NCBI GenBank assembly: GCA_020353115.1
Contig: CP070687.1
Location: forward strand, 1,249,476 to 1,277,719
Reading direction: 5' to 3'
DNA: 28,244 bases
DNA from: Bacteroidales bacterium
GTDB lineage: Bacteria > Bacteroidota > Bacteroidia > Bacteroidales > VadinHA17
Position 1 is the stretch's first letter, and every line of letters begins with the position of its first letter. The notes below the pieces were generated by a model, which saw only the letters and a program-made list of their open reading frames with translations, ran no database searches and was not told where the DNA came from. A program made the position numbers and the translations under genes. Positions 8,333 to 16,773 of this stretch are shown in pieces.

Positions 8333-9649
8333 TTAGGATCTCAACCGATTTATATACTCACTGACGGAATTGAATGAGATTTTGTGCGTTTTAAAATGTT
8401 CAATTGCCGTTTGTCTTTCGTTTTCCGATACCTGGTGATAATTCAGGATATTAAGAAGATGCATCTTCATGTGTCCGAATTGAATTCCTTTTGTCACCAG
8501 TGATTTCACGGCGCTGAAATTATTTGCCAGGCCAACCGATGCTGCGATCTGCATCAATTTCCTGGCATCCGGATTGCCCAGAAGTTCCAGGGATCGTCTG
8601 GCCAGTGGATGGAGTGATGTCAGTCCACCTACGGTACCCATAACCAGCGGGATCTTAAGGCTGTATCTGAAGATATCTTTGTCAAATTTAAATTCGGTAA
8701 GGCTTTTATATTTTCCGTTCATACATGCATAGGTATGGCCGTTTGCCTCGATGGCTCTGAAATCGTTACCGGTAGCAATTGCAACGGCATCAATCCCGTT
8801 AAATATTCCCTTGTTATGTGTTGCACCGCGGGAAGGATCAGCATTGGCTATCTGAACGGCATTCTCGAATTTCCAGATAAAATCATGGGCTGTAAGGTTT
8901 TTATCCATCTTATTGAACTGGCCGATTTCGCACTCCACCCAGCTTTCCACCAGGCAATCCGGGGTATAGTTCGACAGAATGGCCATGATGATTGAGCAAT
9001 TGCGTTCGGGAAGTTCAAAATCCTGGCAAGAGCAGAAGAAATCCCGGAGGACCAAAGCGATCTCCTCAAGGCAGGAATTGATGAAATTGGCACCCATGGA
9101 ATCGACTGTTTCAAAAGAGACATTCAACTGGTAATAGTTATCGATCTCATGTGTCATATCCACAAACTCAAAATCCGTTATTCCCCCTCCCCTTTTCTCC
9201 ATGTTTCTGGTAATGTGCCTTGTCTTTTCCCGAAAAGCGGGCTTTAATTTATCCATATATCTGATCAGATTGTTGAATTTCCCCTCCCAGATGAAATGAA
9301 CCTTTCCCGTTTTTTTCGTGGAGATCACCCTTGAATTAAATCCACCCCTGGAAAACCAGAATTTCGCACTGCCGGAAGCTGCAGCGACAACTGAACTTTC
9401 CTCGATTACCATGGGAACATGATAGATATTATTATTAATAAGGAAGTTGGGAGCAATGCCGAAGGGTAGCCAATAATTTGATATTGTGTTTTCACTGATA
9501 TCGTCGAAGATCTTTTGTTTTTCCTTATGCCAGAAGGATTTCATTTCCATAATGAATTCTTCCGGTTTCCGGACATTCCGTGAAACGAGTTTCAATTTTT
9601 CTTCTTTGGTGAGTTTTGAGAATCCGGCGGCGATCTTGTTTGTCACCAT
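8333..9649 (-). CDS. mvaA: HMG-CoA reductase, class II
   Basis: A 438-residue enzyme reducing HMG-CoA to mevalonate with two NAD(P)H. It is soluble, without membrane segments, and its length matches the class II enzyme of Pseudomonas mevalonii. Recognisable blocks are GFSKLTKEEK (9-18), ENTISNYWLPFGIAPNF (53-69), VIEESSVVAAAS with the catalytic Glu (83 or 84), THNKGIFNGIDAVAIATGND with Lys280 and Asp296, GTVGGLTSLHPLARRSLELL, and GIQFGHMKMH with His393. All four catalytic residues are in place. Class II enzymes can be degradative, but the kinases and decarboxylase immediately downstream point to biosynthesis. Spacing is 11 bases from the upstream isomerase and 12 to the next gene. Cofactor preference cannot be read with confidence. 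Confidence 0.95.
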   Translation of the reverse strand: MVTNKIAAGFSKLTKEEKLKLVSRNVRKPEEFIMEMKSFWHKEKQKIFDDISENTISNYWLPFGIAPNFLINNNIYHVPMVIEESSVVAAASGSAKFWFSRGGFNSRVISTKKTGKVHFIWEGKFNNLIRYMDKLKPAFREKTRHITRNMEKRGGGITDFEFVDMTHEIDNYYQLNVSFETVDSMGANFINSCLEEIALVLRDFFCSCQDFELPERNCSIIMAILSNYTPDCLVESWVECEIGQFNKMDKNLTAHDFIWKFENAVQIANADPSRGATHNKGIFNGIDAVAIATGNDFRAIEANGHTYACMNGKYKSLTEFKFDKDIFRYSLKIPLVMGTVGGLTSLHPLARRSLELLGNPDARKLMQIAASVGLANNFSAVKSLVTKGIQFGHMKMHLLNILNYHQVSENERQTAIEHFKTHKISFNSVSEYINRLRS

Positions 9650-9660
9650 AGCTGGTAGAT

Positions 9661-10653
9661 TTATTTAACCGTTAAAAATGCGGTTGCCAGTTCAAGGCCT
9701 TTGATCTGGTAGTCAACAAATTTTCTCAACTGGTCATAATCCTCTTTTGCAAATTTAAGAAATGCAGAGGCTTGACCGTAAACGGCATTCAGATTTACTT
9801 TGTTCATCAGGAAGTAGCCATCCAGGAAAGATTTTATTCCGCCTGAAATGATAAGTTGCTGGCAGAGGCTTGTTGGATTTTCTTCAAGGATACGATTCAC
9901 CATTTCAACCATCTGATAGGCATCATGGCCAATATTCGCCAGAGGGCCGTAATAATCCTGTTCTGCCGGACCCGAACGCAGTAATTCCAATCGTGCGAAA
10001 TTGGTACCTCCAAAGGCAGCAAATTCAATAGCTTCAAGGGGCATATTCAGCAATTGCTTCAGACTTTCCGGTCCCATACCCTGGCCGACCTCTTTGACAA
10101 CAACTTTAACATCGATTTTTTCCATGAAGGATGAAATGGTTCTGATGGGTGGAATGGTCAGGATATCACCCTCCGGTTGAAGGCTTTCCTGCATAGGATT
10201 AACATGGATAATCAATCCGTCAGCCCTGAGTTTATTCAACAGGTCCGTAATCGGCGTAAATGTTTTACGAAGAACAGCCTTTTCTATCTGGGCAATCCCC
10301 AGATTGGCATAAAGTGGCAGATCATCCCCGATCACATCACGTACATCGAAATCCTTTAAATAGGTATCGTCATCCAGTAATATTCTGCACGATCCCAATC
10401 CCATACCCATTCCGAACTCATGGCATGCTCTTGCGAGATTCCGGTTGATCTGATAGGCAAGCTTCGTTCCGCCAGTCATACTGGAAACCCACATCGGCGC
10501 ACGAAGTGTTTTTCCCATGAACTCTTTGGTTGGAAGGCCGTCTTTCAAATGCGGATTTATCAGCGGTTCATAATTGAACCGCATATCAATCTGATCCCTA
10601 CCCATTTGTGATTCGAATGCGAGCCGGATATGATCTTTTTTCCTTTCTTCCAT
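9661..10653 (-). CDS. fni: Type 2 isopentenyl-diphosphate isomerase (FMN-dependent)
   Basis: A 330-residue TIM-barrel flavoprotein interconverting isopentenyl and dimethylallyl diphosphate. Conserved blocks include the start RKKDHI, PMWVSSMTGGT, GMGLGSCRILLDD, the HVNPMQESLQPEGD segment (active-site Gln and Glu), VVKEVGQGMG, AAFGGTNFARLE and SGGIKSFLDGYFLMN. It is unrelated to the type 1 (Idi) enzyme and needs reduced FMN and Mg. The length is slightly below the usual 340-350. It lies 15 bases after the acyl-CoA dehydrogenase and 11 bases before HMG-CoA reductase, all on the minus strand. Confidence 0.93.
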   Translation of the reverse strand: MEERKKDHIRLAFESQMGRDQIDMRFNYEPLINPHLKDGLPTKEFMGKTLRAPMWVSSMTGGTKLAYQINRNLARACHEFGMGMGLGSCRILLDDDTYLKDFDVRDVIGDDLPLYANLGIAQIEKAVLRKTFTPITDLLNKLRADGLIIHVNPMQESLQPEGDILTIPPIRTISSFMEKIDVKVVVKEVGQGMGPESLKQLLNMPLEAIEFAAFGGTNFARLELLRSGPAEQDYYGPLANIGHDAYQMVEMVNRILEENPTSLCQQLIISGGIKSFLDGYFLMNKVNLNAVYGQASAFLKFAKEDYDQLRKFVDYQIKGLELATAFLTVK

Positions 10654-10668
10654 CCGGTGGTTTTTTGG

Positions 10669-11814
10669 TTATTCCAAAACGCCGATCTCACGGGCAATTA
10701 TCAGACGCATAATCTCCGATGTTCCTTCCCCTATGCGTAAAAGACGATGGTCCCTGTAAAACCGTTCGATATCATAATCCTTCATCAGTCCGTATCCTCC
10801 GTGGATCTGGACCGCTTCATCCGCAACTTCACCTGCAATCTCTGAACAATAGAGTTTCGCCATGGCCGATTCTTTCCTGATATCTTCTCCCCGTTCTTTC
10901 ATTATACAAGCATTATACAGTAGATTTCTTGCCAGGTCAATTTTCAATGCCATATCCGCCACTTTAAATGTATTTACCTGGAACCGGATAACCGGCTGGC
11001 CAAACTGTTTTCTTTCCTTACCATATTGCATGGCCATTTCATAGGCTCCCCGGGCCAGGCCTAATCCCATAGCTGCTATCGAGAGCCTTCCCACATCAAG
11101 TGTCCGTAACATTATTCTGGAACCCATTCCTCTTTCTCCCAGCCGATTCTCATCCGGCACAGTACAATTATCAAAAAACAGTTCGGAGGTGTCGGATGCC
11201 CTCCACATCAGTTTCCCGTGCATTGACTTCCTGGTAAATCCGGGAGTATCCTTTTCAACCAGAAATGTTGTAAATTCCTTTTTGCCGTCATGTTTCCCGG
11301 AGACTGCCTGGATTGTTGAACCGGATGAAATTTCAACTGCCCCATTGGTAATGAAGGTCTTTGATCCGTTGATAACCCAATTCCCGTTTTCAAACCTGGC
11401 TGTCGTTTTGGTACCACGGGAATCCGAACCGGCCTCCGGTTCGGTCAATCCAAATGACCATAGCTCTTTACCCGTACAAAGTCCGGGAAGGTATTTCTCT
11501 TTCTGTTCATCCGTTCCGAATTCGAAAATCGGTAATATCCCCAGGGAATTATGAGCTGCAAGAGTTGCCGCCTGGGAGCCGTCCACCCGGGCAAGTTCTT
11601 CAACGGCAATAATGTAACTGAGTGTATCCAGATTCTGACCGCCATATTTTTCCGGCAGACACATCCCGAAAAAACCAAGTTCACCCATCTGTTCCGTTAT
11701 CTCTTCGGAAAACTCCTCTTTTTCATCCAGCTCACGAGCAACCGGTTTAATGACTCTTTCGGCAAAATCCCTGACCGTATCACGTATCAGCTTATGTTCT
11801 TCCGTTAGTATCAT
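10669..11814 (-). CDS. Acyl-CoA dehydrogenase, short/branched-chain type
   Basis: A complete 381-residue flavoprotein that should oxidise an acyl-CoA to the 2-enoyl-CoA and pass electrons to ETF. FAD and substrate motifs are WSFGLTEPEAGSDSRG (119-134), GSKTFITNG (150-158), QIHGGYGLMKDYDIERFYRD and IGEGTSEIMRLIIAREI. The catalytic base is probably Glu363 in GEGTSEI, as in butyryl-CoA and medium-chain enzymes. True isovaleryl-CoA dehydrogenases instead have Ala or Gly there and use a Glu in an LDLERL segment; here that segment reads LDVGRL with Gly242. The neighbouring leucine genes suggest isovaleryl-CoA as substrate, but the motifs look like a general short-chain enzyme. It is 50 bases after the DUF35 gene. 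Confidence 0.9.
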   Translation of the reverse strand: MILTEEHKLIRDTVRDFAERVIKPVARELDEKEEFSEEITEQMGELGFFGMCLPEKYGGQNLDTLSYIIAVEELARVDGSQAATLAAHNSLGILPIFEFGTDEQKEKYLPGLCTGKELWSFGLTEPEAGSDSRGTKTTARFENGNWVINGSKTFITNGAVEISSGSTIQAVSGKHDGKKEFTTFLVEKDTPGFTRKSMHGKLMWRASDTSELFFDNCTVPDENRLGERGMGSRIMLRTLDVGRLSIAAMGLGLARGAYEMAMQYGKERKQFGQPVIRFQVNTFKVADMALKIDLARNLLYNACIMKERGEDIRKESAMAKLYCSEIAGEVADEAVQIHGGYGLMKDYDIERFYRDHRLLRIGEGTSEIMRLIIAREIGVLE

Positions 11815-11864
11815 GAAGGTTGGTTTTTGTTATTAATCGTAAAACAGTTTCCACAATAACCATA

Positions 11865-12263
11865 TTATATACCATTGTCCGGTACAAACTTATAGGAATA
11901 CATAATCATACCTGTCTTTCCTTCATCATTCATTCTCCTGAATTTGGAAGTTAAGCGGTCACCGGTTTGCAAGGAATCAGGGTCACAATCCGTGATTTGT
12001 CCCAGGATCCTTATTCCCTCATCCAGTTCAACAATCCCTACGGCATAGGGTGCGAAATCTGTAAAGCCGGAGGGAGCTGTTCTGATTACAGTAAAGGTAT
12101 GCAATTTGCCCTTTCCGGAAAGCTTTACCATATCAAATCCCGTATGACCGCATTCAGGGCATACGAGCCTACCCGGGAAGAAAATTCTTTCGCACTTCCG
12201 GCATTTTCCCGCCTCCATCCTGTATCGCTGAGGACTCTCCCTCCAATGTTTTGGTACGTTCAT
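11865..12263 (-). CDS. DUF35 zinc-ribbon/OB-fold protein, partner of thiolase and HMG-CoA synthase
   Basis: A 132-residue protein with a rubredoxin-like zinc ribbon (Cys21, Cys24, Cys35, Cys38) followed by an OB fold (about 45-125; KGKLHTFTVIRTAP, DFAPYAVGIVELDEGIRILG). In archaea, proteins of this family bridge acetoacetyl-CoA thiolase and HMG-CoA synthase in one complex and help hold the CoA intermediate. Here it directly follows those two genes on the same strand, in the archaeal gene order. Unlike them it has no strong ribosome binding site, and a 199-base gap separates it from the thiolase. A scaffold role in the same complex is inferred from family and context. Confidence 0.88.
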   Translation of the reverse strand: MNVPKHWRESPQRYRMEAGKCRKCERIFFPGRLVCPECGHTGFDMVKLSGKGKLHTFTVIRTAPSGFTDFAPYAVGIVELDEGIRILGQITDCDPDSLQTGDRLTSKFRRMNDEGKTGMIMYSYKFVPDNGI

Positions 12264-12462
12264 TTTTCAGATATATTTTAAATTTATTTTTGTTTGCCAA
12301 TTCGCTTCATTTCGATCCCTCACTACGATCCCTAGGCTGTCATTCTTAAAAAGCTCCGCAGAGTTTCCTTGCGAGAATCCTTCGGCCAAGAATTATTCGT
12401 CCTGTTGAGCGGACCTGTTATTCTCTCATAATTTGCATTGTTGTAATTCAATTGAAATTCTT
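12264..12462. repeat. Gap with a probable degenerate dispersed intergenic repeat
   Basis: The 199 bases between thiolase and DUF35 hold TGTCATTCTT at 12338-12347, GCGAGAATCCTTCGGCC at 12371-12387 and CCTGTTGAGCGGA near 12401-12413. These resemble the TGTCATTCTGAGC...GAATCCT type of dispersed intergenic repeat known from many bacterial genomes, here partly decayed. Only one copy is in the window, so repetition is inferred from resemblance. GTCC-N8-GGAC (12399-12414) is a short inverted repeat within it. No gene seen. Confidence 0.4.
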
Positions 12463-13620
12463 TCATTTCACCTCCAGCACATGGCATACACAGCTTCCAC
12501 CCGAGCCTCCCATATTTTGGGTTATTCCTGATCTGGCGTTATCGATCTGTCTTTTTCCTGCATTACCACGCAATTGTTCGACTGCTTCGCAAATCTGGGC
12601 AACGCCTGATGCTCCAACCGGGTGTCCTTTTGCTTTCAGTCCCCCTGATGGATTCACCGGGAATTTACCTGTAAGTGCCGTCAACCCGTCTATTGTTGCA
12701 GGTCCCCCTTTTCCCTGGTCGACGATTCCCATTGTTTCCACCACCAGTATTTCAGCGATAGTAAAACAGTCGTGTACTTCAGCAAAATCGATATCCCCAA
12801 TTTTTTTCCCGGCCATTTTCAAAGCTCTCCGGACGGCATGGTCAATGGCATCCAGTCTGAGAATATCTTTACGCTGGCTGAGGGCTATGGTATCAGTACC
12901 CATTCCAATTCCTGTAATTCCGACGACGGGGTTCTTCTTCAATCTTTTTGCCTCCGTTTCGGTTGTCAGTAAAACCGCCGCCGCACCATCCGTGATCGGT
13001 GAACAATCCAGCAGCCGTAGCGGATCGGCAATCATGGTTGAGTTCATAACGGTTTCCCGAGTTACAGGAAAGGGGAATTGGGCATACGGATTTAATACGC
13101 CATTCGCATGGTTTTTCACTGCAACTTCTGCCAGTTGTTCTCTGGTTGTCCCGTACCGGTCCATATGGGCTTTTGCCAGCATGGCATATAATCCCGGAAA
13201 TGTGATTCCGTGAAATGCTTCATAATCTCTGTCAGATGCGGTTGCGAGCGCATAGGTTGCTTCATTTACACTAACATCTGTCATTTTTTCAACACCGACG
13301 GCAAGAGCATAGTCGGATATTCCGGAAGCTACCTCCAGAAAAGCTGTCCGTACAGCCAGTCCTCCTGAAGCACAGGCGGATTCAACGCGTGAAGCCGGTG
13401 TATTTATTTTACCGAGATAATCCGGGACGAGGCTGGACAGATGTTCCTGGCCTGTAAACAAGCCACTCGACATACAACCAACGGTGATTGAATCCACCCG
13501 GTCAGTTCCTGCATCTTTGAAACAGTTCAATGATGCCTCAACACACATATCCCGGAGAGATTTTTCCCAGAGTTCCCCGAATCTGATCATTCCGATACCA
13601 ATAATTGCAACTTCTCTCAT
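12463..13620 (-). CDS. Archaeal-type acetoacetyl-CoA thiolase
   Basis: A 385-residue thiolase of the SCP-x/archaeal clade that should condense two acetyl-CoA to acetoacetyl-CoA. The nucleophile is Cys83 in VESACASGG. EVHDCFTIAE supplies the family-specific His and Cys, GLKAKGHPVGASG has His333, and the C-terminal NMGGSGGSCVCHVLEVK is typical. It is distinct from the PhaA/AtoB-type enzymes most bacteria use. The gene is 9 bases downstream of HMG-CoA synthase, and a GGAGG Shine-Dalgarno (13626-13630) touches the synthase stop codon. It probably forms a complex with HMG-CoA synthase and the DUF35 protein, so that the unfavourable thiolase step is pulled forward by the synthase reaction. Confidence 0.9.
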   Translation of the reverse strand: MREVAIIGIGMIRFGELWEKSLRDMCVEASLNCFKDAGTDRVDSITVGCMSSGLFTGQEHLSSLVPDYLGKINTPASRVESACASGGLAVRTAFLEVASGISDYALAVGVEKMTDVSVNEATYALATASDRDYEAFHGITFPGLYAMLAKAHMDRYGTTREQLAEVAVKNHANGVLNPYAQFPFPVTRETVMNSTMIADPLRLLDCSPITDGAAAVLLTTETEAKRLKKNPVVGITGIGMGTDTIALSQRKDILRLDAIDHAVRRALKMAGKKIGDIDFAEVHDCFTIAEILVVETMGIVDQGKGGPATIDGLTALTGKFPVNPSGGLKAKGHPVGASGVAQICEAVEQLRGNAGKRQIDNARSGITQNMGGSGGSCVCHVLEVK

Positions 13621-13625
13621 GACAA

Positions 13626-13630
13626 CCTCC
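13626..13630 (-). promoter_or_regulatory. Strong Shine-Dalgarno of the thiolase
   Basis: The minus strand reads AGGAGG five bases before the ATG at 13620, overlapping the end of the HMG-CoA synthase gene. Most genes in this window have no such site, so it is noteworthy and fixes the start. Confidence 0.75.
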
Positions 13631-14676
13631 TATTCTGGTTTAAGAATTTTACGTCTGAATTTGGCATACGCTCCATACTCAAGATACGTTTTATTTGTAT
13701 CGAGTTGTTTTTTCACTTTCGGGGCCAGATCACGGATTTCCGGTAATCTTTCCGTTGTTTTGAAAACAAAAGCATCACTGCCAGCACCTGAGCCATAGGA
13801 AACAAGCAGAATAAGTTCATCCGGGCCGGCTTCGTCCAGTGTTGCTGCCAATCCCATAGGTGATGAACCTGAATAGGTGTTGCCCAATGTCGGTGTAAGC
13901 AAACCATACCGGTATTGCGGTTCGGTAAAGCCCATTTTTTTCGCAACCTGGACCGGGAATTTTCCATTGGGTTGATGGAAGATCATATAGTTAAAATCTG
14001 ACGGTTTCAGGCCGGTTTTATCCAGGATTGCATTTACTGCTCCGGTGATGTGCTTTTTATAGGCCGGCTCACCGGTAAACCGTCCGCCATGTTCAGGATA
14101 ATGGGCATGTTCGCGCCGCCAGAAATCAGGTGTATCAGTCATATAGGCATGGGTGTCAACCAATTCCGCAACCAGATTATCCGCACCCATGACAAATGCT
14201 GCAGCACCGGCACTGGCAGAATATTCCAGTGCATCACCGGGAGCACCTTGTGACGTATCTGCTCCGACTGCCAGAGCATATTTTACCGCACCTGCCTTTA
14301 CAAGCTGTAATGCGATAAACATACCCTCCGTACCCGCCTTACAGGCAAACTCAAGATCAGCCGTATGTACAAAAGGGCAAGCGCCTAAGGCTTCAGAGAC
14401 AATTGTTCCTGTTGGTTTCACGGCATAAGGATGGGATTCGCTACCCACATAAACAGCTCCTATTTCTGCCGGATTAATCCCTGCCCTTTTTACAGCATCC
14501 CGGGCAGCATTCACTGCAAGGGTAGCGCAATCCTCATCGGGAGCCGGAACGGATTTTTCATTCAGGTTCAATCCCCGCTTCAATGCAACAGGATCCGCTC
14601 CCCAAACCTTTGCAATCTCTTCCACCTTTATCCTGAAACGTGGAATCTGGGTTCCGTATCCAATAATTCCTACCAT
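13630..14676 (-). CDS. Archaeal-type HMG-CoA synthase
   Basis: A 348-residue enzyme condensing acetyl-CoA with acetoacetyl-CoA to HMG-CoA. It starts MVGIIGYGTQIPRFRIKVEE. The catalytic triad is Glu80 (VGSESHPYAVKPTG), Cys112 (EFACKAGTEGM) and His234 (MIFHQPNGKFP); GLLTPTLGNTYSGSSPMGL and SYGSGAGSDAF complete the fold. The short length (about 350 rather than the roughly 390 of bacterial MvaS) and these motifs place it with the archaeal enzymes. It is the first gene of the mevalonate portion, after an 87-base gap containing a hairpin, and has a strong GGAGG ribosome binding site. Thiolase and DUF35 genes follow, so it likely works in a channelled complex. The product is also what the upstream leucine genes would make. 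Confidence 0.93.
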   Translation of the reverse strand: MVGIIGYGTQIPRFRIKVEEIAKVWGADPVALKRGLNLNEKSVPAPDEDCATLAVNAARDAVKRAGINPAEIGAVYVGSESHPYAVKPTGTIVSEALGACPFVHTADLEFACKAGTEGMFIALQLVKAGAVKYALAVGADTSQGAPGDALEYSASAGAAAFVMGADNLVAELVDTHAYMTDTPDFWRREHAHYPEHGGRFTGEPAYKKHITGAVNAILDKTGLKPSDFNYMIFHQPNGKFPVQVAKKMGFTEPQYRYGLLTPTLGNTYSGSSPMGLAATLDEAGPDELILLVSYGSGAGSDAFVFKTTERLPEIRDLAPKVKKQLDTNKTYLEYGAYAKFRRKILKPE

Positions 14677-14682
14677 AAAAAA

Positions 14683-14687
14683 CCTCC
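14683..14687 (-). promoter_or_regulatory. Strong Shine-Dalgarno of HMG-CoA synthase
   Basis: The minus strand has GGAGG six bases before the ATG at 14676. It is one of only two canonical sites seen in the array, the other being that of the thiolase. Confidence 0.75.
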
Positions 14688-14698
14688 ATTTTAAAATT

Positions 14699-14717
14699 GT
14701 TACCTGAAACAGGCAAC
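14699..14717 (-). terminator. Short intercistronic hairpin between carboxylase alpha and HMG-CoA synthase
   Basis: In minus-strand RNA, GUUGCCUG and CAGGUAAC form an 8-bp stem (one G-U pair) around a UUU loop, followed by AAUUUUAAAA. The tail is not a clean U-run, so it is more likely a weak attenuator or an RNA processing or stability element than a full terminator. It lies exactly between the leucine genes and the HMG-CoA synthase genes. Confidence 0.4.
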
Positions 14718-14763
14718 ATGATTTTCATTGTTTATTGTCTGGTTAAATATAATTTAAACCGTA

Positions 14764-16773
14764 CTATTCAAAAGAAACCAGCGGAACTCCCGCTTCAATC
14801 ATTTGTCCCACCGAAACATAAACCTTATCGATTACAGCATCTCTATGTGCCACAATATTGTTCTCCATTTTCATGGCCTCGATCACAACGACTATATCCC
14901 CTCTTGAAATTTTCTCCCCTTTGCCTGAATTTACCTTTATTACCTTCCCGGGTATGGGGGATGTTAGTGTATTTGTATCAAGATCCGTTTCGCCGTTTGA
15001 TGATCCTATAGTAATATCGCCCGTAAGTATATCATTACGCTTCAGTTCGTATTGTAGCCCGTTACTTGTCACATATGCCAGATTGCTGTCAGCATGGGAA
15101 AGACAGGTAATATGCTTCCTGTTATTAAGAGTGAAGCTCATTACTCCCTTCTTAAAATCCTTAATTTCCATACGATACCGTTTGTCTTCAAAATCAAAAA
15201 TGAAACAAGGGTATTTTACTCTCCTGATTGTTGCCATCGTATTTATCCCTTCGATTTGAACCGGTATTCGCATATTATTTCTCCAATAACCGATATAATT
15301 CCATATGTTAAAATCATCTGAACGATCCGGAAATGTATCGGTATTTTTCCTGATAAAAATCGAAGAGAGATATGAAAATAATGGAATAGCAAGGTCTTTG
15401 GACAACTTTTCACTTTTAATCCGGTCTACGATATCTGTTGTTTTGTAATCACAATATGTAGTCGAGATCCTGTTGCTCAGGAAATCATCGCTTCTGACCA
15501 GACCGATCAGGTATGGGATATTGGTTTTTATACCATGAATGATATATTTGCCTAAAGCATTAGCCAGATTCTTTGCAGCCTGGTCACGATCTTTCCCAAA
15601 CGCAATTAGTTTACTGATCATCGGATCATACAGACTATTTATTTCAGAAGCCCGTACGGTGCTTGAATCCACCCTGATATTCCGGCCTTCCGGTTCAGAA
15701 TAATAGGTCATCAAACCCGGGGATGGCAGGAAATCGTTCGCAGGATCTTCCGCGTAGATCCGTGCTTCAATTGCATGACCTTTTTGTTTTATTTCGTCCT
15801 GGGTAAACTGAAGCGGATTTCCGGCACTGATCATGATCTGTTCCTTAACAAGATCCAGCCCGGTGGTCATTTCTGTAACCGGATGTTCAACCTGTATCCT
15901 TGTATTCATTTCCAGGAAGTAATAATTCAGGTTTTTATCCACCAGAAATTCGATGGTTCCGGCATTATTGTACCCGGTCTTTTTGCCGATTCTCACAGCG
16001 GCATTTGCCATTTCTTTTCTTACCTCCGGAGTCAGTGTAGGGGATGGTGATTCTTCAATGATTTTCTGGTAACGTCTCTGAATGGAACACTCTCTCTCTA
16101 AAACATGAACGACACGGCCGTTATTATCTCCCAGAATCTGGAATTCGATATGGCGGGGATCTTCAAGGTATTTTTCGATATAAATTGTCCCGTCACCAAA
16201 ATAGTTGAGAGCCTCCCTGCTGGTTGACTCGAAGGATTTAAGCAGATCCTTTTCTTTGCAGACCACTCTCATTCCTTTTCCACCTCCTCCTCCGGCAGCC
16301 TTTAACAAGACCGGATAAGATATTTCCTGAGCAGCTTTCAACAGTGATTTTGTCGTTTCTGCAACAGCGCCTCCGACAATTGGTATATCAATTCCCCGGA
16401 TAAATTCTCTTGCCTTTATCTTGTTTCCCATAAGTTCGATCACTTTTGCCGAAGGACCGACGAAAACAAGTCCGGCAGACTCACAACGATTAACAAAATC
16501 AGGATTTTCAGCGAGGAATCCATAGCCGGGATGAATTGCATCGCATCCCTTTTTAAGTGCCATCTGTATGATCTTCTTGATGTTAAGATAGGTATCACTC
16601 AAACTTTCCTTTCCGATGCAATATGCTTCATCTGCCACTTCCGCATGCATCGAATTCCTGTCTGCTTCTGCAAATATTGCTACGGTAGGAATTCCCATTT
16701 CTTTGGCAGCACGGTTAATCCGGACTGCAATTTCTCCCCTGTTGGCTATTAATATTTTCCTGAATAGTTTCAT
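14764..16773 (-). CDS. liuD: Methylcrotonyl-CoA carboxylase alpha subunit (biotin-containing)
   Basis: About 669 residues carrying the whole alpha chain: biotin carboxylase (about 1-445, with KILIANRGEIAVRI, HPGYGFLAEN, LLKAAGGGGGKGMRVV, RECSIQRRYQKIIEE and EMNTRIQVEHPVTE), a BT-like linker (about 450-590) and a biotin carrier domain with EAMKMEN, biotinyl Lys635. It carboxylates biotin with bicarbonate and ATP for transfer by the beta subunit. The ATG at 16773 is preferred because the family starts next to the KILIANRGE block; an in-frame ATG at 16821 would add 16 residues of low similarity. The gene follows methylglutaconyl-CoA hydratase and shares a unit with the beta subunit. Propionyl- or geranyl-CoA carboxylase are homologous alternatives; context favours methylcrotonyl-CoA. 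Confidence 0.9.
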   Translation of the reverse strand: MKLFRKILIANRGEIAVRINRAAKEMGIPTVAIFAEADRNSMHAEVADEAYCIGKESLSDTYLNIKKIIQMALKKGCDAIHPGYGFLAENPDFVNRCESAGLVFVGPSAKVIELMGNKIKAREFIRGIDIPIVGGAVAETTKSLLKAAQEISYPVLLKAAGGGGGKGMRVVCKEKDLLKSFESTSREALNYFGDGTIYIEKYLEDPRHIEFQILGDNNGRVVHVLERECSIQRRYQKIIEESPSPTLTPEVRKEMANAAVRIGKKTGYNNAGTIEFLVDKNLNYYFLEMNTRIQVEHPVTEMTTGLDLVKEQIMISAGNPLQFTQDEIKQKGHAIEARIYAEDPANDFLPSPGLMTYYSEPEGRNIRVDSSTVRASEINSLYDPMISKLIAFGKDRDQAAKNLANALGKYIIHGIKTNIPYLIGLVRSDDFLSNRISTTYCDYKTTDIVDRIKSEKLSKDLAIPLFSYLSSIFIRKNTDTFPDRSDDFNIWNYIGYWRNNMRIPVQIEGINTMATIRRVKYPCFIFDFEDKRYRMEIKDFKKGVMSFTLNNRKHITCLSHADSNLAYVTSNGLQYELKRNDILTGDITIGSSNGETDLDTNTLTSPIPGKVIKVNSGKGEKISRGDIVVVIEAMKMENNIVAHRDAVIDKVYVSVGQMIEAGVPLVSFE

